Assembly (NCBI RefSeq): GCF_000499845.2
Contig: NC_023750.2
Coordinates: 31,136,369 to 31,200,368, forward strand
DNA from: Phaseolus vulgaris
Lineage: Eukaryota > Streptophyta > Magnoliopsida > Fabales > Fabaceae
DNA: 64,000 nt
Direction: 5' to 3'
Under the pieces are notes generated by a model. That model did not search any database and was not told the origin of the DNA. It worked only from the letters and a program-made list of their open reading frames with translations. The position numbers and the translations under genes are program-made. Below are positions 1 through 10,164 of the stretch, one piece after another; position 1 is the stretch's first letter; every line of letters starts with the position of its first letter.

Positions 1-160
1 TTCATCCAAATGAGTTTGGGATTTGGTACTAGTTTTTGGTGAGTTCTTGTCTTAGAACAAATGATCCAACTCTAAGAAAAGTGCCTCTATAATGTCCAAC
101 TCAAGGTGATTCCTAAGAAGGTCAAGAACCTTTCTCTATATGGCTAGTGGAATCACATCA
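1..160 (+). mobile_element. 3' end of a gag-only Ty3-family LTR
   Basis: These bases match, with few differences, the last 160 bases of the LTR at 10437-11413 and the reverse complement of the LTR starts at 35360 and 39017. The LTR ends in ATCACATCA at 160, where copia gag-protease sequence begins. The element is therefore inserted in the copia element at 161-2791, with the rest of it left of the window. The target duplication cannot be checked here. Confidence 0.85.
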
Positions 161-1644
161 TTATTGATTCTCTTACCAATCAACATTACCTCTTTTGAGT
201 TGGGAAGAAAAATTTCACAAGAGTTTGTCTTAAAGATCACTTGATATCCTTTGTCACATAGTTGGCTAATGCTTAATAAGTTGTGCTTTAAACCTTCTAC
301 AAATAGAACATCATGGATGATCAAGATATCCTTGTCTCCTATAGAGCCTCTTCCAAGAATTCTTCCATTGTTATTGGCTCCATATGTTACATGGCCTTCT
401 TGTTTAAAGGTGATGCTTACAAACTTTGATTCATCTCCAGTCATGTGTTTTGAGCAGTCACTGTCCAGATACCATTGCTGCATGCTTTCCTTCAAAGTTT
501 CCTACAAAGTAGATTTTCAAGTACAAAGATTTGGTCCCCTTATAAATGTGGGTCCAATTGGTTTACATTCATCATTTGAAACCTCACAACATTTGGGAAT
601 CCACTTAAGGAAACCTCTAGGAACATCATATTTCCTTATTTTACATAATCTGACAGAATGGCCTCTTTTCATGCAATAAAAGCATGTAACAACCGGTTGT
701 TTTGACAGATCAATCGGTTGTTTTTCTGGCAGTTTTGAAAATGACTTTGAAAACTTGTCTTGCTTGTTCTGTGGATTAAAACCTAATCCTGCTTTTCCAA
801 AAACACAATTTTGGGATGCCAAGATATTCTCAAAGTTGGATTTACCTTTTGAAAGCTTATCCACAGTTCTAACAAGATAATGAACTTTCTTTTCAAGATT
901 TTCACAATTTTCACAAATAAGAGTGTTACACTTGCAAGAAGAGTTTTTGTAAAGGATTTCAAGGTTTTCAAAATCAGTTTTTGAATTTTCTGGTTCTTCT
1001 TCCAGTGTTTTGACTTTGTTTAGGCTTCCAGTGTTTTGAATTTAGGGTTTAGGGTTGTTCATTCCCTTTAACCGGTTGTTCAAGAGAGCCAATTGGTTAG
1101 CTTCTTCATGTGTTTCTTGAAAAGCTTGAAGCAATTGACTGTAATTTTCAGTATTTGAAGAATTAGAGGAACTTACACTGCTTGAAGCATCTTCCTTTTT
1201 GGCCATGAAGCAGAGGTTGAGGCTTTTTCGATTTTGCCTCCTTTTTCTTCTTGCTTGACTTCTTGTCTTTGCTTCCTTTGATTCAGTGATGTTTCCATGA
1301 GTAGCTTTGAGTGTGTCCCACATTTCCTTAGCAAATTTGCATTCTGATATCCTGAAAAATTCATTAGAATCCAATGCAAAAGCTATTATGTTTTGGGCAA
1401 TACAATCAAGCTTGGCCATCTTACATTCTTCATTGGTCCATTGGGACCAAGGTTTTTTAATAAAAGATTCATTCTTTTAAATCTTTGGAATGAAAGGACC
1501 ATTTTCAATTGCATCCCAAATTCCTTGATCAATGAATTCAACAAAGATTTTCATTCTAGACTCCCAATACTTATAATTCAAACCACAGAACAAAGGTGGT
1601 TTGTTAAATGAAGCACCTTCCTCAAAAGATAGTTTTCCAGCCAT
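161..1644 (-). pseudogene. copia gag-protease (broken)
   Basis: This is the N-terminal half of a Ty1/copia polyprotein read right to left. It starts at an ATG at 1642-1644 and opens with a gag N-terminal domain (about 55 residues, GLNYKYWESRMK). An in-frame TAA at 1477-1479 separates this from a UBN2-like gag segment (1419-1042, KFAKEMWDTLKATHG). A CCHC zinc knuckle follows ([14 protein letters not shown], near 640-690), then a pre-integrase/protease segment (495-161). The protease motif reads [12 protein letters not shown] where the family usually has DSG, so the catalytic triad is altered. The frame is cut at 160 by an inserted LTR. It is a dead copy. Family assignment to copia is firm; a SIRE-like subgroup is a guess. 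Confidence 0.85.
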
Positions 1645-1681
1645 TGAAAAATATTTTAGGATCAAACTTGAGTATTTGTCA

Positions 1682-1704
1682 AGTACCAAGCTCTTGATGC
1701 CAAT
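1682..1704 (-). other. primer binding site of the minus-strand copia
   Basis: Read on the minus strand, the bases just after the LTR are ATTGGCATCAAGAGCTTGG. This is close to the plant initiator-methionine primer site TGGTATCAGAGC. Its position between LTR and gag ATG fixes the element's orientation as minus. Confidence 0.6.
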
Positions 1705-2791
1705 TGTTAGAATGTATGGCCTTAAACGAGAGGGGGGTGAATTGTTTAAAGAGGGTTTTCGCAAACTTTTTAAGCTAGAATTAAATTCTTTGCAAGAAGC
1801 CAGATTAGGAATTCAGTTAGCCAAGAAACAAAGCTCAATACAGTAAAGCACCAGAAAAACAATCGGTTGTTTTGAGAAACAATCGGTTGTTTATACCAGT
1901 AAAAATAACAACAACTGAATTTAAAGAGTTTAAGGAAGAAAGAGATGTACAAACAGTTTATACTGGTTCACTCTTAAACCAAGAGCTACATCCAGTTTCC
2001 CAGAAACCACGGGGGAATCCACTAAGTAATCAAAACCAGATTACATACACACACCACCAAAGAAGTGACCTTGATCCCATCAAGAAACACACTTCTTGTA
2101 GCTCAGCACACACACCAAGAATGTTGATCTTGACAACCTCAAGAGCACACAACCCTTCTTGGCTTTACAACACCAGAATGTACAAAGTATTCAGAACGAA
2201 TTACACTTGTTACAGAATGAACTGAAATCAATACAGATGTAATCCTATTCCACTTCTCTCTTGAAAAACCAAAGCTCAAAAGTGAAAACTCAAATCTTTG
2301 AAAACTCTTTGTGAAAAACTCAAATATGTTTTTCTTTCTTGTTGTTTGTTATAAAACTTAAACAAACTATTTATAGCATTCAAAGAATGGTCAAAGCATT
2401 TAAAGCAAAAGCGTATTCGGTTATAAAAACATTTAAAGCTCACTTAACTAACAAAACTAATTCTGTTAGAATTTTCAAACAAACAATCGATTGAAAGTGT
2501 GAATCAATCGGTTGTTTTGGTTTGACAACAAGTCAACCAACCAAAACAGTTTTCAAACTTTTCAAAAACACCTAAGTATAAAACAATTGGTTGTTTCGAC
2601 AAAACAACAGGTTGTTTTCACTTAGTTTGAAAAACACTTTAAACTTAAAATATTTGAAAACACTTAAGCTTTAGATTCAACAAAGAGTGGATTACAAAGA
2701 TAAACTACCCCAGATCCTACTCTAAAACACATGAGCAACTTCAGCCTTCCATCAAATGCTAGGATTTGGATTCTTCAAAGCTTTGATCACA
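1705..2791 (-). mobile_element. 5' LTR of the minus-strand copia
   Basis: The segment begins TGTTAGAATGTATGG on the plus strand and ends near GATCACA, with copia gag on one side and foreign copia gag on the other. A minus-strand TATA box (GCTATAAATAG) lies near 2372. It resembles the solo LTR at 32537-33566 in both ends and in repeated CAATCGGTTGTTT motifs (near 1861, 1879, 2503, 2584). The right boundary could be 2791 or 2794. Confidence 0.75.
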
Positions 2792-4606
2792 CCATGTGAA
2801 TGCCAATAGTCGAGAGCATTAGGTCAACGATTCCTAAAATTGATGATGCTACGAAATTTATGGAATCTGTGGAAAATATGTCTTAGTTTGACATTGTTGA
2901 TAAGTCAATTGTTGGGACATTAATGGATACGTTAACTACCATGAAGTTTGATGGTGGTCGTACAATGCATGAGCACCTCACTGAAATGAAAAATATAGCC
3001 GCAAGATTGAAATCCATGGGATTGGAAGTGAATGAAAGTTTCCTTGTACAATTCATCATGAACTCCTTGCCTCCTCATTATCGTCCATTCCAAATAAATT
3101 ACAACACTATCAAAGATGAATGGAATGTGACAAAATTGCAAAAGTTTGCTTATTCAAGAGGAAGCAGGACTCAAGAAGCAAGGAAATCACTTGGTCAATC
3201 TCGTGGTAAGCCAGGAACTAAGAAGAAACCAGGAAAGATGAATCAAAGGGGCAATAAAGGACTGTTAAAGGTTAATGAGTTATCTGCCCAAATCCACAAG
3301 GAACAAAAGAAGGTTGTGTGTCATTTCTGTAAGAAAATTGGACACTATAAGAAAGATTGCCTTGAACTTATACACACCGATATATGTGGACCTTTAGATG
3401 TTTCATCTTTTAGTGGAGAAAAGTATTTTATCACATTCATTGATGATTTTTCATGTTATGGATGTATGCTTTGAAAATCGTTGTGCATGTATGCTTTGAA
3501 AATTGTCATGTATTTATTGAATAAGGTTCCTAGTAAGGCAGTTCCAAAGATACCTTTTTAATTGTGGACAAGAAGGAATATATAATCCTCAAGAAAAGAA
3601 ATTGGATTCAAGAACAACTAGTGGTTTGTCATTGGTTATCCAGAAAAATCTAAAAGGTATATATTTTATTGTCCTGGCCATAGTACAAGAACTTTTGAAA
3701 GTAGAAATGCAAGGTTTATTGAAAATGGTGAAATCAGGGGGAGTGTTGAACCACGTAAAGTGGAAATTTAAGAAGTTAGGGTGGAGATTTCCTTTACCTA
3801 AAACTTCTTCTCAGGTTGTTGTTCCCATAGTTGTTGAAACATTTGACAACATACAAGAACAACAAATAAATGATGAAACACCTCAAAATGAACTTGTCAC
3901 CAATGAACCTGTAACAAATGAACCATATGAGGTAATATTGAGAAGGTCTAAAAGGCAAAGAAGACCTTCTATTTCTGATGACTATGTGGTTTATTTACAA
4001 GAGTCAAATTTTGAATTAGGTATTGATGAAGATCAAGTTTCATTTTCACAATCCCTGAAAAGAAGTAATTATATTAAATGGTTAGATGCCATAAGAAGAG
4101 TTGAAATCAATGAATCATAATAAAGTTTGGGATCTTGTTGAATTTCCTAAAGGATGTAAAAGAGTTGGGTGTAAGTGGGTCTTTAAGACTAAGTGTGACT
4201 CTAAGGGAAATGTTGAAAGACACAAGGCTAGACTTGTTGCTAAAGGTTTCACTTAGATGAATGGTATTGATTACAAAGAGACCTTTTCTCCAGTTTCTAA
4301 AAAGGATTCATTTAGAATTATCATGACATTGGTAGTGCAATATGATTTAGAGCTTCATCAAATAGATGTGAAAACTACTTTTCTAATTGGGAATTTAGAG
4401 GAAGAATTCTATATGGATCAACCTGAAGGTTTTGCAATTAAACAAAAGGAACATATGGTGTGTAAGCTTAAGAAGTCAATATATGGACTTAAACAAGCTT
4501 CCCGATAATGGTATCTTAAGTTTAATGATAGTATCACTTCCTTTAGATTTACAGAAAATATTTTTGATCGATGTTTATATCTAAAGGTCAATGGGAGCAG
4601 GTTTAT
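2792..4606 (+). pseudogene. copia polyprotein 5' part, internally deleted
   Basis: This is a second, older copia element that hosts the minus-strand copia at its left edge. Gag (UBN2-like, 2923-3310) is followed by a CCHC knuckle ([14 protein letters not shown]). That runs in frame straight into the start of the integrase core ([12 protein letters not shown]), so protease and the integrase zinc domain are missing. 3602-4120 is the acidic/basic linker before reverse transcriptase (RRSKRQRRPSISDD). 4120-4606 holds the first half of reverse transcriptase ([40 protein letters not shown]), with stops at 4256 and 4508. It breaks off at the D1 insertion before the catalytic YVDD box. Confidence 0.85.
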
Positions 4607-5336
4607 TGTTCCTGCCGGTTGACTCGAAACGCCTTCGTAAGCCTACGTCACTCCTACGTCCAGAGTCCTTACGTTCATGTGTGCCTTTCCTGTGATGAAC
4701 ACCTGAAACACAAAGACAAAGGGCGCCCTAGCGACCGTTTGCACTCTGACGCTCAAGTCAGTACTAGGGCTAGGAAACACCGAAAACTATATAATCTTGA
4801 TATTGTGTGTGTGTTTTACGGTGCAAGAGAACTCTCCCTTGTCAAGTTTGTTAACTTACTATTTATAGACTGAAACTAGGGTTTCCCTTTTACCTGAAAT
4901 AGGCCTTTCTGATGGGCGGGCCCAACACTGTTGTTACCTTACTCTTAGGATAACCTAGCGCGTGGGGTCCCTAAATGGAGTGCAACCTCTAACGAAATGA
5001 CCACCTGGGTGCCTCCTCGTGCACCTGATCTCTGGGGTCACCCGCCTCTGGGAGTGCCCTAGCTGTTCACGTGCCATGCATGCAACTCGCCCCTAAACGT
5101 GACCCTTGCAGGCCATATCCTTCCAGTGGCTCTTATACTTTGTGTCACGCCTGAACGCGTTGTCCAGTCTACACGCATGGGCACCCGTGATCTAGGCTTC
5201 TCCCTTACTGATAACTGGCGTGTGATCTGGGATCCACTTCCCGTGGCCCATCTCTTACTGTTTGGGTTTTCGATGTCCGACCTCTCCACACTGTCTAGTA
5301 GCAAGTCGGTACATCCTGATGACTGATGTCTAACCA
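4607..5336 (-). mobile_element. 3' LTR of D1, internal edge deleted
   Basis: The outer edge is TGTTCCTGCC, directly after copia reverse-transcriptase codons. A minus-strand TATA box (CTATAAATAG) lies near 4860. Compared with the related LTRs at 34722 and 41256, which start TGTG in the coding sense, this copy stops at CTAACCA (5336) and has lost about 27 bases plus the polypurine tract. Compared with the 5' copy it also carries an extra stretch of about 70 bases near 4735-4805. Confidence 0.75.
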
Positions 5337-5883
5337 CGAGCTGTAACTTCGTTCAGCAAAGAGGCTAAGTCCTTGCCCTGGGTGACCTACATGGCTCTGT
5401 GCGACAGGACGTAAATACGGCGCCAAAGTGACGTCTTTCTGGGTCTGTCTTATCTGTGCACACGTGTCTTTGATCAACGGGTAGGGTTTAACGTTGCTTA
5501 CGCTTCTTCGTTTGCTTTCAAATTCTTCTTGAAAACGCGCGCGTCTAATCGCTTGTTACATCATTCTCCGAAACTCTTCGACCGTTTCGCCTTCTTCCTC
5601 AAGCATTCACGCGCTCCCTTCACGCATTTTTGCCTTTTCTTGCTAACGACCGCAAGTATGAACCCTGATTCATTCACACCTGTTTACTGATCATGGTTCT
5701 GGACTGCCTGTGTTGCTTTAATCTTTGCATCGATCACTTTCTGTTTCTGGGTTTCTCTTTGATTCAAGAAACCCTAAACTCTGGGAGGTGCTGTTTTTTG
5801 TTACTGTAACATCGTGTTTGCGCTTTTCTTTCACACATTCACATGGTTTATCTCCATATTTCTTCAGAAAAGTGTACGCAGGT
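5337..5883 (+). promoter_or_regulatory. promoter, leader and intron of the D1 antisense ORF
   Basis: Bases 5337-5510 align with the minus strand of 41230-41040 in another Tat-like element. Shared blocks are AAGAGGCTAA, GACCTAC-TGGCT, GACAGGACGT, ACACGTG (5460-5466, a G-box) and ATCAACGG (5473-5480). A likely splice donor CAA/GTATGA lies at 5656, matching CAAG/GTATGT in the other copy. Acceptors occur at 5866-5867 (TTTCTTCAG) or 5880-5881, just before the ATG at 5884. I infer a promoter with a spliced 5' leader reading away from the 3' LTR. No transcript evidence is available here. Confidence 0.5.
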
Positions 5884-6848
5884 ATGGTTCTGAGTGAGGA
5901 AAAACGAGCGAGGCTAACTGACATTCTCGCCCGTCTTCATGGGGTTTCCAGAGATGTAGAAACCTCTCACCAATGTGCCCGCGCTGCCACCATCGTCGCG
6001 CCTTCGCCCCCACTTTCCAGCCCCGGAGCTGCTCTCGCCGTCGTCTAATCGTCTCCCACCCCACTCCCTTGCAAGGGCAAAGCGGCGGTGATTGAGTCGG
6101 ATGAGGATTCTTCAGAGGGGCCAACCTACAAAAGGCCCAAACCCTTCTTTTTCTTTCACGTTCTTCTACCGGTCGCTCTATTTCGCTATTGAGTCACGCG
6201 ACTGGTGTTCCCCTTCCCCCTGACCTTGGTGGAGCTGGAACTTCTACTCCTCCCATCCCTAAACTGCCCCTTGTCCTTCAACATGCTATCAAGGGCTTTC
6301 AGGAAGGGGTGACTGCTGATCTGGATGAAGCTGCTGCTAGAGAGAGACTGGACTTCAACTTTGGGGCACTTCTTGCTCAGTTCCACGCTTTGCTGTCCAG
6401 GGCTGAATCGGGGGGCTCTTAGCTGGCTCGCTCGTTTGCTGCCTGTGAGGCTACTCTGAGAGAGGAGTTGGTTCATCTCTCAAAGATACTCCACGCCAAG
6501 CGCCAAGAGGTTACTACGCTGGAGGCGAGAGTTCTGTCCCTGCGGGTAAGGGTCTTCGAGCTGGAAAAGGCCGAGGAGGAGTCTAAGGCCAAGATTATGG
6601 GGCTTGAACAAAGGTCCACTAGTCTTGAGGTGCAGCTGGATCGGGCGAAGACCGAATTTCGTCAGCAAGCCAAAAGGTTTGAAGAAGCTGAGGCTGACCT
6701 GACTGGAGACGTTCTCGATGCTTACGACGGGGGATTTAAGGATGCTCTTGCTCAAGTTGCCTGTGTGTATCCTGGAATGGATACTACGGTGTTCTCAACA
6801 TCAAACCAGGTTGAAAATGGGAAGATCGTTCCCGGGGTCCTTCCTTGA
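5884..6848 (+). pseudogene. Tat-element accessory coiled-coil ORF, antisense to gag
   Basis: Reading starts at ATG 5884 (MVLSEEKRARLTDILARLHG). After a proline/serine-rich stretch the first stop is near 6046. The frame resumes through ESDEDSSEGPTYKRPKP, PDLGGAG and DEAAARERLDFNFGALLAQF, with another stop at 6421. From 6468 to 6848 a long heptad-rich coiled coil follows (EVTTLEARVLSLRVRVFELEK), ending in a short acidic tail (VCVYPGMDTTVF region). This resembles the C-terminal part of plant proteins labelled putative gypsy-type transposon (Transposase_28). That match is from memory and unverified. It lies opposite to gag, with its own leader. Function is unknown; this copy is broken by at least two stops. 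Confidence 0.5.
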
Positions 6849-7089
6849 TTCGTATTTGGCTGATGTACAAACTTTTTTATCTGTCTGCAACCTTTACTTT
6901 CCTGAACTCATATTTGTTTTATTTCTACACTGCGAACTGCTTTTTGATTCTCGTAACTGTTCTGTCATGGTGTCTGGCGCCAAGACATTTTCTCTACCGT
7001 TCTGTTGCATGTTCCCTTTACCTTGAGGAAAGGTTTAACTGTGAGTTAGGTTGTTCCGCCTTGGCGTTCTTCGCAAGGGAAACGAACTC
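6849..7089. other. 3' flank of the accessory ORF
   Basis: T-rich sequence follows the accessory ORF stop, with no recognisable domain in any frame. It probably serves as 3' untranslated sequence of the antisense transcript. Confidence 0.3.
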
Positions 7090-7700
7090 TTAACTGTCCT
7101 CGGCTTTGCTCAAAGGCGCGGAGGATTTATCTGGCGAAATATTTTATTTTACCTTGGCACTTTCACTGACGAGGGGAGGTGTTCTATCGCGAACCTACCT
7201 CTCTACTCGCAAGGCTTCTAGCGCAAGGAAAATTAATTCTTAACTGACCTCAGCTCCGCTCGAGGGCGAGGAGGATTTAACTGATAACTATTAACTGACG
7301 TCAGCTTCGCTCGAAGGCGAGGAGGATTTAATTGATAACTATTAACTGACCTTAGCTTCGCTCGAGGGCGAGGAGGATTTAACTGATAACTATTAATTGA
7401 GCTTAGCTTCGCTCGAGGGCGAGGAGGATTTAATTGATAACTATTACGTTTAACCTTAGCGTTTTCACTCGACAAGGAAGGTGTTCTCTATGAACCTACC
7501 TCTCCGCCCACGAGGCTTCTAACGCGAGGAAAACAAATACTTAACTGACCTTAGCTTCGCTCGAGGGCAAAGAGGATTTATCTGGCGAACTATTTCGTTC
7601 AACCTTGGTGCTTTCACTCGAGAGGGGAGGTGTTCTCTCACGAACCTACCTCTCCGCTCACAAGACCTCTAACGCAAGGAAAACAAGTCCTTAACTGAAT
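7090..7700. repeat. higher-order tandem repeat zone in D1
   Basis: Units of roughly 150 bases recur at about 7090-7240, 7460-7610 and 7610-7690. Shared phrases are GGGGAGGTGTTCT, CGAACCTACCTCTC and CTCGAGGGCGAGGAGGATTT. Between the first two lies a simpler 51-bp array. The zone sits between the converging accessory ORF and gag-protease region. Such variable minisatellites between genes and LTR are common in Tat/Ogre elements. Confidence 0.75.
7240..7443 (-). repeat. four 51-bp tandem units
   Basis: Exact 51-bp periods run 7240-7290, 7291-7341, 7342-7392 and 7393-7443, each with TTAACTGAC...GATAACTA and a few substitutions. Because 51 is divisible by three, the minus strand is open and encodes a 17-residue repeat (NSYQLNPPRPRAKL plus three variable residues), four times. 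Whether it is translated is unknown; it may only be an open shadow of the array. Confidence 0.85.
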
Positions 7701-8239
7701 TGTACATAACTCGAGAAAATATTTCAATCGTAATTATCTGGGGACCTTATTAAAAACCCCTGGTAAGGGAAAAAGAGTGTCCTCTACTACCATTTACCAT
7801 ATTCTTGCTTAACTGAAGTAAGACTTGAAGTCAGCTGCATTCCATGTGCAAGGAATCGAGCTCTGCTTCAACGCCTTAAGCCTGCGTTCTTCGTCCCAAA
7901 GATCTTTGTTCTCTTGAGGGAATTGGTCCACCCGGGAGAGACCCGGTGTGAAACTAACGGGGCTGCATTCCTTGGTACTTGGTGTTTCTCTCCAGGCTCC
8001 TAGCATACTCTGCTTCCCTTGTGTGTAAGACCTTGATACTGACCCTGTCTTTGTTCGGGGGCCGAGCCGACCGCCTAATCGATCCTCACTGGTTATCCCG
8101 GTTCTAGACTCTACGGTCTTCTCAACCGGGGTTCGTGCCGTTTGACCGGGGATGTTTCTTCAGTTGAAGACTTTCTCTCCAATCTCTCTTTCCCCAGAGC
8201 TGCCAAACGGATCAGATTTGGTCCTACGGGCGATTTCTG
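7701..8239 (-). other. degenerate region after D1 protease
   Basis: On the minus strand the frame continues past the protease segment but is riddled with stops. No reverse-transcriptase motif is visible, so pol appears to have been lost here. A 65-codon open stretch at 7809-8006 shows no recognisable domain. Confidence 0.35.
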
Positions 8240-8578
8240 CTATGGCCTCATCAGGTTTGGAGCGGCTGATCTTGGTCCCTTAGTGTACAATGGTCCATTA
8301 GTGACCATAGATACCCCTCGCCTTGCTTTGAGGCTATTCTCGTAGCATCGTTTGACCTCCTTCTGATCTGATTTGATGGTAATCACCTTTTCTGTAAAGT
8401 CCGGTAACTTCATCTTCATGTGCCTTGTCGACGGCACCGCCCCTAACCTATTCAGTGTTGGTCTACCCAATAACATGTTATAAGCAGAGAAGGCATTGAC
8501 GACAAGGTACCTGATGTTCTCCGTTCGTGACGCGGTGCCATCTGTGAAGGTGGTCCTCAACTCCAAGTATCCCTGCAC
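8240..8578 (-). pseudogene. D1 protease-like segment
   Basis: The frame contains YLVVNAFSAYNMLLGRPTLN, which matches the distal half of Ty3-type retropepsins (hydrophobic strand followed by ILGRP-type motif). It continues into MKMKLPDFTEKVITIKSDQ, the usual linker before reverse transcriptase. The protease DTG/DSG active site should lie upstream, near 8580-8900. That interval is out of frame with stops, so this copy is inactive. Confidence 0.65.
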
Positions 8579-8905
8579 CTCTACCTAGTCTCCTGTGAAA
8601 CCGTAGAGACATCCGCCATAGGGCCTTAGCATGTCGGGGGATAGTTGCAGTTTGTTGAAAGTCGTCCAGAACATTACGTCTGCCGAGCTTCCCTGATCTA
8701 CTAGCACACGGTGCACCTTCCTTCCTGCGGTTATCGCTGAGATTACCAACGAATCATTGTCATGGGGTATGACATCCTCCAGTTCGGCCTTGGTAAAAAC
8801 CAGGTCAAAGTCGAAGGCGTCGTTGGTCCTCTATGCTTCCACCAACATCACTGTTCGCGCGTATCTCCTTCGCTGAGAGACGGTACAGCCTCCACCCGAG
8901 AACCC

Positions 8906-10096
8906 TCATGCGATGGTGTGGACCTCACCATGCACGAGGACTTCATGCCCCAGACCACCCCCTGTTACCGACGCGTCCTCGGTCCCCTGTTTCTCTTGCA
9001 TATAATCTCTTAGGAGACCGTTCTTCACCAACTCGTCTAGCTGGTGTCCTAGCGCTAAGCAATTGCATATGGGCTGGCCGTATGCTTGGTGGAACTCACA
9101 CCAGCCGTTCTTGTTGGGCCCAAGTCTTTTGTCGGTCTTGGGAGGCACCTTCAGCCTCTCCGCTATGTTTGGGATAGCGATGAGGTCTTTCAATTCCACT
9201 ATGAAGTCGTGCCTTGGCGGCACGTTATCTCTCCCACGCCCCCTCGTATTAGGCCTTTGATAGGGCTGCTGCTTCACGGGGGCCTTCATCTCTGTCGTTG
9301 CCTCGTGGACCCTTAGGTTTTGAGGACGACCTACCGCGCACGGCCGCGTGGGGACCACGCATGTGCGCTTTTCACTAACTTCTTCCTCCGTCGCTATATG
9401 GGCCACCGCTCGGCGCCTTATCTCGACGAAGGTCTTGGGGTGGTTTCGGATGAGTGACTTGCTGAAGGGTCCCGGCACGATGCCCTTCCTAAACGCGTGC
9501 ACCATCATCTTTTCTTCTGTGAGGTTCAACCTCATCACTTGTGCTCCAAAACGGTGGAAGAACTCCTTCAAAGACTCTCCTTGATACTGTTTTACATCAA
9601 AGAGGTCATAAGATACTGACGGGGGGGGCTCGATTCGCGATGTATTGTGCCCTGAACAGCTTTGTGAGTTGTGGGAACGACGTTACGTGGCCATCAGGGA
9701 GGCTGACGAACCAGTCCATCGTCGTTCCTGCCAAAGTGCTCATGAACAGCTTGCACCGCACTGCATCGAAGCCCCCAACCAGCATTATCTGTGTATGGGC
9801 CTCCGGGTCTTCTACCCCAGTGAAGGTCACCTTGGGCCCTACGAGCGTGGCTGGTATTACTGCATCCACGATCTCTAGCAAGAACGGTGTTGGAAACTCT
9901 CTGGGTGGAGTCCCAGGTCTCTGCGCAGTTCCTCGTTCACAGCTTGTGACGCTACCAAATCATCTTGGATGCGTTCTTGATTCCCTCTTGACACGGCCAC
10001 CTCTTCTTGAAAGGCTCGCATAATCTCCATAACCCGCTGCAGGGTGAGGCCCTCACCCCCGTTTGGTGCAACAGATCCTTGCCTCGTACCTCTCAT
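8906..10096 (-). pseudogene. D1 gag (frameshifted)
   Basis: Gag reads right to left in at least three shifted pieces. 10096-9875 (MRGTRQGSVAPNGGEG) is a coiled N-terminal part. 9881-9606 holds the gag core (LFMSTLAGTTMDWFVSLPDG). 9571-8906 continues it (LKEFFHRFGAQVMRLNL, then EEKMMVHAFRKGIVPGPF) and ends in a basic tail with CEFHQAYGQPICNC, a degenerate zinc-knuckle-like stretch. This pattern is typical of Tat/Ogre-lineage gag. Frameshifts near 9880 and 9590 break it. It lies about 70 bp from the primer site of the 5' LTR, as expected for gag. Confidence 0.75.
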
Positions 10097-10143
10097 CTCT
10101 TGGGTTTTCCTGGTTCTTACTGGTGGGATAGTGTTTTGTATCG

Positions 10144-10164
10144 TGCACCACGGTGCGCGCCAAA
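10144..10164 (-). other. primer-binding region of D1
   Basis: Directly after the 5' LTR, the minus strand reads TTTGGCGCGCACCGTGGTGC. The TTTGGCGC opening is typical of Tat and Athila elements, whose primer sites usually continue differently. The stretch also contains a near-palindrome, GCACCACGGTGC. The matching tRNA is not identified. Confidence 0.45.

Noticed and set aside
7090..7700. Regular repeats resembling a CRISPR array
   Set aside because: Units are contiguous minisatellite repeats without unique spacers, in a plant retrotransposon.
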